DNA of 64,000 bases from Bacteroidales bacterium UBA1410 (GCA_002305015.1 DBPW01000044.1:62001-126000); one strand, 5' to 3'. Counted from the first letter of the stretch, positions 18,622 through 28,230 are shown. Notes: generated by a model from the sequence alone, not told the origin. Program-made: numbers and translations.

Positions 18622-18678
18622 CAAATATAACGTTTTTTGTTTGCATCGTCCTGTTTTTTGTTTACATTTTCTGTAAAC
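18622..18678 (-). promoter_or_regulatory. Promoter and palindromic operator of the phosphoesterase/ATPase pair
   Basis: Minus-strand -7 box TATATTTG at 18629-18622. Thirty nt upstream lies a perfect inverted repeat, GTTTACA (18660-18666) and TGTAAAC (18672-18678) with a 5-nt spacer. The same layout, with a different palindrome, precedes umuD. Confidence 0.6.
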
Positions 18679-18707
18679 GTATTTCAGGACTAGACACATC
18701 TTCGCCG

Positions 18708-18745
18708 CACCTTCGCCGTACCAAGGCCGTACCATCCTCGCTCCA
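18708..18745 (-). repeat. Dispersed 38-nt intergenic repeat, copy 1
   Basis: Reads on the minus strand from TGGAGCGAGGATGGTACGGC onward. A second copy with 34 of 38 identical bases lies at 60466-60503 on the plus strand. An ATGCTTGCATCA motif adjoins this copy (18745-18756) and is found again at 60364-60375. Confidence 0.7.
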
Positions 18746-18880
18746 TGCTTGCATCAGGTTTGCATCATCTTTGCACAAAGTTTGCTCCGGCTCCGCCTCT
18801 GAATCCCGCTATAGATGCGGCAAAGACATAGGTTCGCTTTGCGCCGGCGTCACGGAATCCGGTGGTGTCGTTCCTGCTTA

Positions 18881-18920
18881 GAAGCGAAGGAAGAGCGAAG
18901 AAGAAGCGAAGGAAGAGCGA
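18881..18920 (+). repeat. Two tandem copies of an 18-nt purine-rich unit
   Basis: GAAGCGAAGGAAGAGCGA occurs exactly at 18881-18898 and 18903-18920, period 22. It lies in a GC-rich non-coding island (about 18690-18960) that contrasts with the AT-rich promoter regions on both sides. Confidence 0.7.
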
Positions 18921-19006
18921 CAAAAAGGCCGAAAAAAACCGTCTTGTCGAACAGAAACTTCCCAAGCTAACCATCGTTAATTTGTTATAAAAAATCGAAT
19001 TGCCTT

Positions 19007-19038
19007 TTTGGAAATTACCATAAAGTAACCTACTTTTG
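19007..19038 (+). promoter_or_regulatory. Promoter of the ECF sigma factor gene
   Basis: TTTG (19007-19010), 20-nt gap, TACTTTTG (19031-19038): a good Bacteroidota -33/-7 pair. The longest ORF would begin inside the -7 box at a TTG, so the real start must be downstream. Confidence 0.7.
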
Positions 19039-19098
19039 AGGAAAAATCACCATTATGACGAATATAAACCCGGATTTTTAGAAAAATTGTTGAAGGGG

Positions 19099-19638
19099 AT
19101 GAAAAATATGCACGATATTGCCGATATGTATAATCGCTATGTGGACGATTTATTTACGTATGCGTCGTATTTTGGATTCCCGAAAGAAGCGATTATGGAC
19201 GCTATTCACGATGTTTTTTGCAAACTGGCAGAAGACAAGCAGCTGCTCAACCGGGTTTCGAACATAAAATCGTATCTCTTTAAATCGCTGAAGAACAGGC
19301 TATACGATATTTACCGCGTACAAAAACACGATCTCAGTCTATCGGATATTAAAAATACGGATGAACTTCCATTCAATATCAATGTATCCATCGAAGACGA
19401 CTTCATCGATGCCGAAGAGCAAGCCGGCATCAAAAAACAAATCGAAACCATGCTTCAATCGCTGACCGACCGACAACGTGAGATTGTGTATCTTCGGTAT
19501 ATTCAGGAATACGATTATACACAAATTGCCGAAATATTGAATATCAGCATTCACGGTTGTCGGAAACTGCTGTCGAAAGCCATGGAAACACTTCGTGAGA
19601 AATACGGTTCATGGATCATTTTTCTGCTTTTACCTTAA
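19099..19638 (+). CDS. ECF-type RNA polymerase sigma factor
   Basis: Alternative sigma factor, expected to be held by the FecR protein encoded next and released when the SusC-type transducer binds its substrate. Start at ATG 19099 (MKNMHDIADMYNRYVDDLF) because the promoter lies over the upstream TTG and GAAGGGG precedes this ATG; 179 residues. Sigma region 2 is visible as EAIMDAIHDVFCKLAEDK and SYLFKSLKNRLYDIYR, and region 4 as LTDRQREIVYLRYIQEYDYTQI followed by HGCRKLLSKAMETLRE. First gene of the locus. Confidence 0.88.
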   Translation: MKNMHDIADMYNRYVDDLFTYASYFGFPKEAIMDAIHDVFCKLAEDKQLLNRVSNIKSYLFKSLKNRLYDIYRVQKHDLSLSDIKNTDELPFNINVSIEDDFIDAEEQAGIKKQIETMLQSLTDRQREIVYLRYIQEYDYTQIAEILNISIHGCRKLLSKAMETLREKYGSWIIFLLLP

Positions 19639-19728
19639 AGTTCAATTGTTAAATTTTAAAGTTTTTACGAAAACAAGGGGATAAAAAAACGACTTCATCG
19701 TCTTTATATAAAAACATACAAGTAAACG

Positions 19729-20925
19729 ATGTCCGATTTTTATTCCCACTATACCGATTTTTTGAAAGACGAAAAATTTCTTCGTTGGCAATTGTTGCCG
19801 GATGAAACGTTGGATGAATATTGGAAAAATTTCATCCGTGAAAATCCCGAATTGAACAAAGAAATTCAGCACGCAATTGCAGATTTAAAAACTACTGTAT
19901 TGAATAAGAATATACTATCGGATTCCGATCGCCTCGAGTTGTTCAATCGAATTCAATCTACTATCCAAGAAAAAGGGAAAAGAAAAAAAACCAACATCAG
20001 GCATATCCTTCAATACAGCGTGGCAGCTTGTGCAGCCATTGCACTCCTCATCATCGGTTTGAATTATTTCAATTTCGGAGAAAAGCCCTCCAAAGCAGAT
20101 AATCAGGAGTTGATTGTCGGCAATCTGCTGCAAAGTGAGGATATCCAATTGATTTCGGGAGAAAAGAAGCATGAATATCAAAACGATATTGAAGTAAAAA
20201 TCGATGAAAAAGGGAAAGCTAAGGTGGTACACACCAAAAATAACCGACAAGAACAGATCGAAATAGCGGATGCAGCATTCAATAAACTGATTGTTCCTTA
20301 CGGCAAACGATCCCAATTGAATCTTTCCGATGGAACCCACGTTTGGTTAAATTCGGGATCGGTATTGGAATTTCCGACGCAATTTACCGGAAAGAATCGG
20401 GAAATTCGTTTGTTGTCAGGGGAAATTTACCTTGAAGTCGCCCCCGACAAAAATAAGTCGTTTATTGTTCACACATCCGACTTCAACGTAAAAGTATATG
20501 GAACAAAATTCAACGTGTCAACTTATAATGATTCCCCTAAATCGATTGTTTTGGTGGAAGGAAGCGTAGGGCTGCAATCTACTGTAGGCGCAACCGAAAT
20601 TAAACTCTTCCCCAATGAACAGGCAATCTATTCCGAAAATGGGGCGTTCATCAAGCGTGTGGTGGATGTGGATCAATTTGTCAGCTGGAAAAACGGCTAC
20701 CTCTCTTTTGATAAAACGCCGATGACCGAAGTGCTGAAACAAATTGGACGTTACTACAACCTTTCCTTTAATTTCGATCAAGATGTAAACCTGCAAAAAC
20801 GTACCTGCTCAGGAAAAATATACTTGTCCGATGATATTGACAATGTGATGACAACAATAGCGTTGCTTTCTTCTACTCGCTATATAAAACAAAACGGACA
20901 AATCTATATTCTCAACGAAAAATAA
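19729..20925 (+). CDS. FecR-family anti-sigma factor
   Basis: Inner-membrane signal relay. 398 residues: a cytosolic N-terminal part (1-90), one transmembrane helix at about 94-114 (AACAAIALLIIGLNYF), then a periplasmic FecR domain (about 185-285: VPYGKRSQLNLSDGTHVWLNSG, FTGKNREIRLLSGEIYLEV, VYGTKFNVSTY) and a C-terminal DUF4974-type domain (SFDKTPMTEVLKQIGRYYNL). It should bind the sigma factor on the inside and the STN domain of the downstream SusC on the outside. Lies 90 nt after the sigma gene. Confidence 0.9.
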   Translation: MSDFYSHYTDFLKDEKFLRWQLLPDETLDEYWKNFIRENPELNKEIQHAIADLKTTVLNKNILSDSDRLELFNRIQSTIQEKGKRKKTNIRHILQYSVAACAAIALLIIGLNYFNFGEKPSKADNQELIVGNLLQSEDIQLISGEKKHEYQNDIEVKIDEKGKAKVVHTKNNRQEQIEIADAAFNKLIVPYGKRSQLNLSDGTHVWLNSGSVLEFPTQFTGKNREIRLLSGEIYLEVAPDKNKSFIVHTSDFNVKVYGTKFNVSTYNDSPKSIVLVEGSVGLQSTVGATEIKLFPNEQAIYSENGAFIKRVVDVDQFVSWKNGYLSFDKTPMTEVLKQIGRYYNLSFNFDQDVNLQKRTCSGKIYLSDDIDNVMTTIALLSSTRYIKQNGQIYILNEK

Positions 20926-20979
20926 ACCTTTTTAAAACAGCAATGCCTATGAGTACATAAAATTCGAAAACCAAAAAAA

Positions 20980-21008
20980 GCCGGACGATACCCCACATAC
21001 CATCCGGC
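20980..21008 (+). terminator. Hairpin between fecR and susC
   Basis: GCCGGA (20980-20985) pairs with TCCGGC (21003-21008) with a 17-nt loop that can partly extend the stem. No strong T-run follows, so it may attenuate transcription or protect the mRNA end rather than fully terminate. Confidence 0.4.
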
Positions 21009-21059
21009 AGAAAATTTAATTCTTATTTATTACAACAATCATTAAATCAACACAAAGAT

Positions 21060-24000
21060 ATGAATAAAAATGCTATTAGGGGAGCAATTTCCCTTGATAA
21101 TTATCATCGAATTCTAAAAATAATGAAGATTACGGCATTTTTCTTATTTCTTGGCATCTTCTTCTCGTACGCAGGAGGTAGTTATTCCCAGGGAACCAAC
21201 CTTACACTCAACTTACATTCTGCCACTATTCGGGAGGTATGCGAACAAATAGAGAAACAAAGCAACTATATTTTCGTTTTTTCGGATAATGTCGAAAATG
21301 AACTGAATAAAAAAGTAAATATTTCAGCCAATTCCGAGAATATCGAAGCGATATTGGAAAATGTCTTTTCTTCAACCGGGCTGACATACAAAATTTTGGA
21401 CAAACAGGTGGTGGTTTATCACAACAACGAAAAAAAGCCGGAAATTATCGTTGAACCATCCCCCACCCCTCAACCGGAACAAACGAAAACCATTAAGGGT
21501 AGAATTACCGATGAAAAAGGTGAACCGATTATCGGAGCCAATGTCATCGAAGTAGGTACTACCAATGGTACCGTAACGGATATCAACGGCAACTTCTCGC
21601 TCCAAGTTAAAAACAACGCGAAAATCCGCATTTCATACGTCGGGTATTTGGAACAAGAGATCAACACAGCAGGCAAAACCAATTTTGACATTATTCTGAG
21701 AGAAGACATCCAAGCGCTCGAAGAAGTGGTGGTAGTAGGATATGGTATCCAACGAAAAGAAAGTTTAACCGGAGCCATATCGATGGTAAAGGTTGATGAG
21801 GTTTTAGGCAGCAGACCCGTCTCTGATATTGGCCGTGGAATTCAAGGTACCGTACCTGGACTTTTTGTAGTTGTCCCAACCGGTGAAGTAGGCTCAGATC
21901 CGGTAATGAAAATTCGTGGACAAATAGGCTCTATACAAGGCTCAAGTAATCCTTTAATTTTAGTTGATAATGTTGAAATCCCCAGCATTCAGCTTATAAA
22001 CCCTAACGATATTGAATCCATTACCGTCTTAAAAGATGCTGCGGCCAGTTCCATCTATGGCTCAAAAGCGGCTTTTGGTGTTATCCTTATTACCACTAAA
22101 AAGGGAGCTAAAACAGAAAAAACCGAAATAACATATTCATCCAACTTCTCTTGGCAATCGCCTTTCAAAAAAATCGATATTGCAGGAATCGATGGACTTG
22201 AATATACCTTGGAAGCTCATGAAAACATGAAAGGTAGCGGACCTGCCGGTGGTTTTTGGCGCGTAAGTAGAGAAAGCTTTGAAAAAGTAAAAGAATGGCA
22301 GGAAAAATATGGTGGAATTGTCGGAAAAACCGATCCAGTTATTTATAACAGAGATTGGATATATGATGGAGTAGATAAATACGGGTATAGAATATATGAT
22401 CCGGTGAGTGTAATGGTTAAAGATAATGCACTTACTCAGACTCATAATTTTTCACTAAATGGCAAAAGAAGAGATACCGATTATAATTTAAGCTTTGGTT
22501 ATCTCGACCAGGAGGGTATGACAAAGCCGGCGAAACATGATGATTTTATAAGATTCACCTCAAATTTGAGTTTATCGACAAAAGTAACCGATTTTTTAAC
22601 CTTGAGAGGAGGTGCAATGTACTCTGATGCTACAAAACGATATCCGAATTCACCCTATGGATTTCAGAATGATCCTTGGTTATACCTGTATCGTTGGAGT
22701 CGATTGTTTCCTACCGGTGTTCAAGAACATGGTGAAGATGTGCGGGATCCCTATTTTGATGTAAAAAAGTCGCATGATTTGGTCAAAAAAAACAGATATA
22801 CCAATTTGAATGCCGGAGCTACTATCGATTTCATGCCTAATTGGGATTTAAAAATCGATTACGCTTATACAAGTCGGATAAATTCGGAAACGTCTTCATT
22901 GCCAACTTTTACGGGAGCATGGCATTGGTATGCCCCAATACCATGGGTAGACGAAACGGGTAACCAAATATATGTAGATGAGATAGGTAATATTACCCAG
23001 ACGGGGGGCGTTCCTGCATATAGATTTCCTGTTACTCAATATATTACGAAAGATCAAACGTATTTTTATAAAAACAGCTATACTTCCGAAATGCACACGG
23101 TTAATGCTTATTCTACTTATGATCTGAATCTTGAGAATACTCATAAATTCAGGTTTATGTTGGGAACGAATATTATCAGTAATAAATGGAACAGCCATTG
23201 GTCTCGTAAGAACGAATTGATAGATAATGACAATCCGCAATTTAATTTTGCTGTTGGCACAGAAACTGTTGGCGGTGATGCAAACTGGGATTCACAAGTA
23301 GGCTTTTTTGGAAGAACAAATTATTCGTTCTTGGATAAATATTTGCTGGAAGCTAATTTACGTTACGATGCAACCTCTAAATTTCCAAGCGATTTACGAT
23401 GGAGATGGTATCCTTCGTTTTCGGGAGGATGGGTTTTATCTAATGAAAATTTCATGGCTGGATTGGATCCTATTTTAAGTTTTGCAAAAGTGCGTGCTTC
23501 ATGGGGAATTATAGGAGACCAATCGGTGCCTAATTATTTATATTTGGCTACAATGGATATAACTAAAAATTCATGGTTATCCAGTGGAGGTGAACAGTTT
23601 TTTCAGTTGGGAACACCCCGACCTATATCTGCAGGAATCTCATGGCAGGATATTGAAAGTCTTAATATAGGAGTCGATTTAAGATTCTTCAATAATAAAC
23701 TAGGCTTGGTTTTGGAGTGGTTTCAACGAGATACTAAAAATATGATCATTCCCGGTGAATCTCTTCCTGCAACATATGGTGACGATGCCCCACAAGGAAA
23801 TTTCGGTAACTTGAGAACACGCGGATGGGAAGTTGCGTTAGATTTCAGTCATCGTTTTGATAATGGTCTTCGAATTAGTTTAAATGCCAATGTAGCAGAT
23901 GCGATTACCGATATAACAAAAGGCCCCGATTGGGCTACACCATACGAAAACAGAAGAGTGGACGATACCTATGCAACGGGTAAAAGGTATGGAGATATCT

Positions 24001-24821
24001 ATGGTTATGTAACCGATCGTCTGTATCAAAAAGATGATTTCCTTTATGACGAAGAGGGCAATTTTTTACAAACCACAATTATTTATGAGGGTGTTGCAAA
24101 ACGAACCAATATGTTGGCAGGGAAAAATCCGGTTTATCAGACTTATTTTGAAGACGGGAATCAAATCTTATTGGTAAGTCCGGGTGATGTTAAATTTGTG
24201 GATGTAGATGGCGATGGATATATTACTCCGGGAAAAAATACCTTTGGCGATCCCGGCGACAGAGTTGTCATCGGGAACTCCACACCTCGATATGAATATG
24301 GTTTTAGAGCAGGAGCTGATTATAAATCTTTCGATTTTTCTCTTTTCTTGCAAGGAATCGGTAAAAGAAAAATTTGGGGAAGAGGCCAATTGGCTATTCC
24401 GGGCTACCATGCTAAAGATGGAGGAATGCCTCAGGCAATTGCAAGTGATTTTTGGAAGAAAGATCGCACGGATGCCTTTTATCCCAGAGCGTGGAACTTG
24501 GGTGGGGCTGATGAAGGCTTCGTAATGAGAAAACAAACCCGATACATGTTGAATATGGCTTTTTTGAGAATAAAAAATATAACGCTAGGTTATACTCTTC
24601 CTCCCAAAATTGCTCAACAAATATATTTATCTCATGCACGACTTTATTTGTCTTTAGAGAATCCTTTTACCTTTGACAAGTTAAGAGGATTACCCATAGA
24701 TCCTGAGACGATTTCCGGATATTCAACGTTGAAAACAGATGGGAATTATAATTTAGGTCGAACCGGAGTACAAAATCCTGTCTTTAAATCAGCTTCGTTT
24801 GGAATTCAAATTACCCTTTAA
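21060..24821 (+). CDS. SusC/RagA-family TonB-dependent transducer with STN domain
   Basis: Outer-membrane import channel that works with the SusD lipoprotein encoded 16 nt downstream. 1253 residues. A signal peptide with a long N-region (to about residue 44) is followed by an STN/secretin domain (about 50-115, ATIREVCEQIEKQSNYIFVF), a CarboxypepD-reg-like domain (about 145-225, IKGRITDEKGEPIIGANVIE), a TonB-box-like stretch (ALEEVVVVGYGIQRKESLTG), the plug, and a 22-strand-type barrel. The STN domain is the part that signals to FecR, so substrate binding should activate the upstream sigma factor. More AT-rich than housekeeping genes. Confidence 0.93.
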   Translation: MNKNAIRGAISLDNYHRILKIMKITAFFLFLGIFFSYAGGSYSQGTNLTLNLHSATIREVCEQIEKQSNYIFVFSDNVENELNKKVNISANSENIEAILENVFSSTGLTYKILDKQVVVYHNNEKKPEIIVEPSPTPQPEQTKTIKGRITDEKGEPIIGANVIEVGTTNGTVTDINGNFSLQVKNNAKIRISYVGYLEQEINTAGKTNFDIILREDIQALEEVVVVGYGIQRKESLTGAISMVKVDEVLGSRPVSDIGRGIQGTVPGLFVVVPTGEVGSDPVMKIRGQIGSIQGSSNPLILVDNVEIPSIQLINPNDIESITVLKDAAASSIYGSKAAFGVILITTKKGAKTEKTEITYSSNFSWQSPFKKIDIAGIDGLEYTLEAHENMKGSGPAGGFWRVSRESFEKVKEWQEKYGGIVGKTDPVIYNRDWIYDGVDKYGYRIYDPVSVMVKDNALTQTHNFSLNGKRRDTDYNLSFGYLDQEGMTKPAKHDDFIRFTSNLSLSTKVTDFLTLRGGAMYSDATKRYPNSPYGFQNDPWLYLYRWSRLFPTGVQEHGEDVRDPYFDVKKSHDLVKKNRYTNLNAGATIDFMPNWDLKIDYAYTSRINSETSSLPTFTGAWHWYAPIPWVDETGNQIYVDEIGNITQTGGVPAYRFPVTQYITKDQTYFYKNSYTSEMHTVNAYSTYDLNLENTHKFRFMLGTNIISNKWNSHWSRKNELIDNDNPQFNFAVGTETVGGDANWDSQVGFFGRTNYSFLDKYLLEANLRYDATSKFPSDLRWRWYPSFSGGWVLSNENFMAGLDPILSFAKVRASWGIIGDQSVPNYLYLATMDITKNSWLSSGGEQFFQLGTPRPISAGISWQDIESLNIGVDLRFFNNKLGLVLEWFQRDTKNMIIPGESLPATYGDDAPQGNFGNLRTRGWEVALDFSHRFDNGLRISLNANVADAITDITKGPDWATPYENRRVDDTYATGKRYGDIYGYVTDRLYQKDDFLYDEEGNFLQTTIIYEGVAKRTNMLAGKNPVYQTYFEDGNQILLVSPGDVKFVDVDGDGYITPGKNTFGDPGDRVVIGNSTPRYEYGFRAGADYKSFDFSLFLQGIGKRKIWGRGQLAIPGYHAKDGGMPQAIASDFWKKDRTDAFYPRAWNLGGADEGFVMRKQTRYMLNMAFLRIKNITLGYTLPPKIAQQIYLSHARLYLSLENPFTFDKLRGLPIDPETISGYSTLKTDGNYNLGRTGVQNPVFKSASFGIQITL

Positions 24822-24837
24822 TTAAAATACAAAAATT

Positions 24838-26646
24838 ATGAAATACAATTATTTGTTAATTATATTTATTCTTACTTTTTCCTTCATAGGATGTGGCGAT
24901 TTTTTGGACAGGCCTCCATTAACCGTTGCCAATGATGAAACAGTTTGGACTAGCGAAGAAAAAGTAAGATTATATGCTAATAAGTTTTATCCCGATTTTT
25001 TTGTCGGATACGGTCATCTTTGGACTACCACCAATGCTCCCTTGATGGGATATACTTTTAGTGATGATGTGGTTTGGTTGGGTAGTCAACAAGATTTTAC
25101 GCGAGCAGTACCCAACAGTAAGATATGGAATATGGAAATAATACGCTCCGTCAATATTATGCTGGACAGAGTAGAAAATAAAATGAAAAATATTTTGTCG
25201 GAAGAAGCATTGGCTCATTGGAAAGGTGTGGGCCGTTTTTTCCGAGGTTTTAGATATGCCCAATTGGTTTTAGAATACGGCGATGTTCCTTATTACGACC
25301 ATGTGGTTAGCGATACAGATCGGGATGATTTATATAAACCACGTACACCGAGGGACAAAGTAATGGATGCCGTTTATGAAGATTTTGAATATGCATTGAA
25401 GAATGTTCGATTGAACGATGGAGATCAATATGTTAACAGGTATGTGGTTGCAGGGTTCATTTCTCGGATCGCTTTATATGAAGGATGTTGGCAAAGGTAT
25501 TACTACCAAAATAACGAAAGAGCAAAGAAATTTTTTGATTTTGCAGTTGAGGCTGGTGATATGATAATAAACAACGGGAAATACGATATTGTTACGGATT
25601 TCAGATCTCTATTCACCTCGGATGATTTGAGAGGAAACAAAGATTGCATTTTATACAGGCATTATGATCCGGCAGTGAATGTTACTCATTGTATTGCTTC
25701 TAATAATAATTTGGCTGAATCGTTGAATTTTGGACCAACAACATCGTTGATCAAATCGTTTATTTGTAACGATGGAAATGTTTGGCAGAATTCTGCCCTG
25801 CCGGAGGCAAATAAATTCAATATTTCCAATTTAATCAAAACGAGAGATTCTCGTTTTGAGGCAACATTTTACGATAAACCTCATCCAAGAAGTAGAAGTT
25901 CTTATTATTACATTAACAAATTCTTACCTCGCGAAGTTGCCGAAATAGTTGAGTCCGGGAGTACACCACCGTTTGAATTTACCAGTACAAACAACAAGAC
26001 GGATTATCCGGTATTAAGGTATGCCGAGGTTCTTCTCAATTGGATTGAAGCAAAAGCCGAATTGGAAACTATGGGAGAAACGCTTGTAACACAAAACGAT
26101 ATCGATATTTCGATCAATAAGATTAGGAATAGGCCCTTGGCGCCTAAAGCAATAACAAAAGGAGTAAAAAAGACAGCACCCTTGCAAGTGACAGATTTGC
26201 CAAACGATCCTAATCGCGATGGAAGAGTTTCACCTCTTTTATGGGAAATAAGAAGAGAAAGGCGTATGGAATTTGCATTTGAACATTCACGCTACGAGGA
26301 TTTAAGAAGATGGCACAAGTTAGATTACATGGATACGGATGCAAATATTGGTTTGCTGTCAGGGGGATGGGTTAATTTTCCGGTAGAACTTAGTTCGGAG
26401 TTAAATGACGGAAATAAAGGAAAAATATCCGTTGTAACTTTGAATAATGAAATCATTGTCTATGACGGCACAAATAAATCACAAATGAATGGCTTTTTTA
26501 AACATACATCAACAATAGGCCGTCAGCCATTCCTGAACCAAGTGAATGTAAATCCGTATTTGGCTCCTGTGGGTAAAATACAAATGGATGATTATGCGAA
26601 AAGAGGTTACGAACTTAAACAAACCGAAGGTTGGCCTCAAAATTGA
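24838..26646 (+). CDS. RagB/SusD-family nutrient-binding lipoprotein
   Basis: Surface lipoprotein that caps the SusC channel and binds the substrate. 602 residues; lipidation Cys at residue 19 (FSFIGCGDFLDRPP). SusD features are visible: the NDETVWTSEEKVRLYANKFY helix, AHWKGVGRFFRGFRYAQLV, RVVAGF-like helical repeats, and the C-terminal LLWEIRRERRMEFAFEHSRYEDLRRW motif. Directly after susC, same transcript. Confidence 0.93.
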   Translation: MKYNYLLIIFILTFSFIGCGDFLDRPPLTVANDETVWTSEEKVRLYANKFYPDFFVGYGHLWTTTNAPLMGYTFSDDVVWLGSQQDFTRAVPNSKIWNMEIIRSVNIMLDRVENKMKNILSEEALAHWKGVGRFFRGFRYAQLVLEYGDVPYYDHVVSDTDRDDLYKPRTPRDKVMDAVYEDFEYALKNVRLNDGDQYVNRYVVAGFISRIALYEGCWQRYYYQNNERAKKFFDFAVEAGDMIINNGKYDIVTDFRSLFTSDDLRGNKDCILYRHYDPAVNVTHCIASNNNLAESLNFGPTTSLIKSFICNDGNVWQNSALPEANKFNISNLIKTRDSRFEATFYDKPHPRSRSSYYYINKFLPREVAEIVESGSTPPFEFTSTNNKTDYPVLRYAEVLLNWIEAKAELETMGETLVTQNDIDISINKIRNRPLAPKAITKGVKKTAPLQVTDLPNDPNRDGRVSPLLWEIRRERRMEFAFEHSRYEDLRRWHKLDYMDTDANIGLLSGGWVNFPVELSSELNDGNKGKISVVTLNNEIIVYDGTNKSQMNGFFKHTSTIGRQPFLNQVNVNPYLAPVGKIQMDDYAKRGYELKQTEGWPQN

Positions 26647-26700
26647 TTAAAAAGTAGATATTCCCAGTCAAAAACGCTATTAACTAAAAAATGAAAACAA

Positions 26701-28140
26701 ATGGAACTTATAAATAAATCAAAATATGGATTTTTGATAGCTTCATTGATGGTATGGTTTTTTGTTGCTTGTTCGGATGATTATCCCAAAAATATTGACT
26801 CTCCATATGAAGTGGTATTAAAATCCATTAAAATTGTGAATGCCGGTCCTGACGGAAACAGGGTAGTGGAAGGGACTGTCGATGAAGATAAAAAGACAGT
26901 AACATTCCCCAGAATCGAACCTGAAACTGACCTTTCAGCGATTAGATTCGAAGCGGAACTTTCGGAAGGAGCAACCCTTGATAAAGAGTATTACGCATTT
27001 CCCTTTTCAGAAGGAGAAGCTGAAAAAACAATCGTAATTAAGGTTGTTAATGGCCCCAGATTTCGCGAGTATTTTGTAACTCTGCGATTAAAAATACCGG
27101 TTTATGGTGCTGATTTCACTAAACCCCAAATTTTTGATTATACTAATAATGAGTTGGGAATGCCGGTTTATCCCACTTTTGTATCTGCCTTGACAAGAGG
27201 TTCGGGGTTTGATGGCAGTCATGTTCTCATTGTAACACGACATGCATGGGCATCGCATTTATTAAAGGTCAACGATATAAAAAATAATGTTGATTTTAAT
27301 GACGAGAGCAAACGAATTACTCTTAATTTAACCGGAGTAACAGGAGGCACATATCCTGTGAATTGTGGTGCAATTATCTCCGGACATATCTATATTGCCA
27401 ATTTGTCCGGCGGTAAAGTATCGCCATTCAAAATATATCATTGGACTGATCCGACTGAACCCCCACAAATAATTGCTAATCTTAATATAGGTGAGATCGA
27501 AGGTGCAGGTAATCGTCACGGTGATAATATGTCGGTAAATCTTGATAAAAATGGAAATGGATATATGTATTTTGGAGACAATGCAGCAACCACAATTTTA
27601 AGATTAAAAGTTACCAATTATACCACTATTTCAGATCCTGTAGTACTCCCATCACGAAAAAGCGTTACTTTTTGCATGTCTTTTAATAGAGTGGATAATA
27701 CCGATGATTATATTTTCACAGGTTATGAAGCCCCTATCATGGTTGCAGATGAAAATGCCAATATTAAATATGAACTCAGCACAAATGCCGTACCATTACG
27801 AGGTTCCGATGCTCGAGTTATTTCATTTAACAAAGAACGTTACTTGATAATGACTACCGCTGCCCGAAGTGGATCTGATGCTACTGTGTTTTATGTTTAT
27901 AACATAACAAAAGGAGATAATACGATCGATGCATTGAATATCTTTAATGAACAGTCCGATAAAAGCCCTATTTTCCAATATTCGCTTTTAGGCCCTGTTA
28001 ATGCTTCTCCTTCAACGCAAACCGGATGGCATGTAATAAAAGATGCTGAAGGAAACGATGAAACTCTTATGTTATATACCGCTACCACTGATGCAGGTTT
28101 TGTGTTGTTTGAGTTTCCCAAAAAACAATTGGACGACTAA
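26701..28140 (+). CDS. DUF4623-like lipoprotein of the SusCD locus
   Basis: 479 residues with lipidation Cys at residue 24 (FFVACSDDYPK). An N-terminal Ig-like segment (about 35-140, with SEGATLDKEYYAFPF and EYFVTLRLKIP) resembles DUF5018-type domains. The C-terminal part (about 145-475) has repeated beta-blade-like stretches (GSHVLIVTRHAWASHLLKVN, GNRHGDNMSVNLDKNGNGYM) and resembles DUF4623; this family call is from memory. The placement suggests a surface glycan-binding role (SusE/F-like position), which is inference. A strong hairpin terminator follows. Confidence 0.65.
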   Translation: MELINKSKYGFLIASLMVWFFVACSDDYPKNIDSPYEVVLKSIKIVNAGPDGNRVVEGTVDEDKKTVTFPRIEPETDLSAIRFEAELSEGATLDKEYYAFPFSEGEAEKTIVIKVVNGPRFREYFVTLRLKIPVYGADFTKPQIFDYTNNELGMPVYPTFVSALTRGSGFDGSHVLIVTRHAWASHLLKVNDIKNNVDFNDESKRITLNLTGVTGGTYPVNCGAIISGHIYIANLSGGKVSPFKIYHWTDPTEPPQIIANLNIGEIEGAGNRHGDNMSVNLDKNGNGYMYFGDNAATTILRLKVTNYTTISDPVVLPSRKSVTFCMSFNRVDNTDDYIFTGYEAPIMVADENANIKYELSTNAVPLRGSDARVISFNKERYLIMTTAARSGSDATVFYVYNITKGDNTIDALNIFNEQSDKSPIFQYSLLGPVNASPSTQTGWHVIKDAEGNDETLMLYTATTDAGFVLFEFPKKQLDD

Positions 28141-28154
28141 TTTAATGTAGCTAA

Positions 28155-28230
28155 AAAAACCGGATAAGCTGATTTTTATCAATAAAAATTCACCTCATTA
28201 GTTTTAGAAAATCAAACTTATCCGGTTTTT
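28155..28230 (+). terminator. Strong terminator after the DUF4623-like gene
   Basis: Arms at 28155-28176 and 28208-28230. The outer 14 bp (AAAAACCGGATAAG with CTTATCCGGTTTTT) is perfect, a further 7 bp (TGATTTT/AAAATCA) pairs after a small bulge, and a T-tract ends it. It separates the SusCD transcript from the hydrolase gene. Confidence 0.85.

Noticed and set aside
18800..18870. tRNA-like GC-rich segment with GGTTCG
   Set aside because: The GGTTCGC resembles a T-arm, but no acceptor stem or anticodon arm can be folded around it.
19036..19098. TTG-initiated longer sigma factor
   Set aside because: The TTG is part of the -7 box TACTTTTG; the in-frame ATG at 19099 has a purine-rich site in front.
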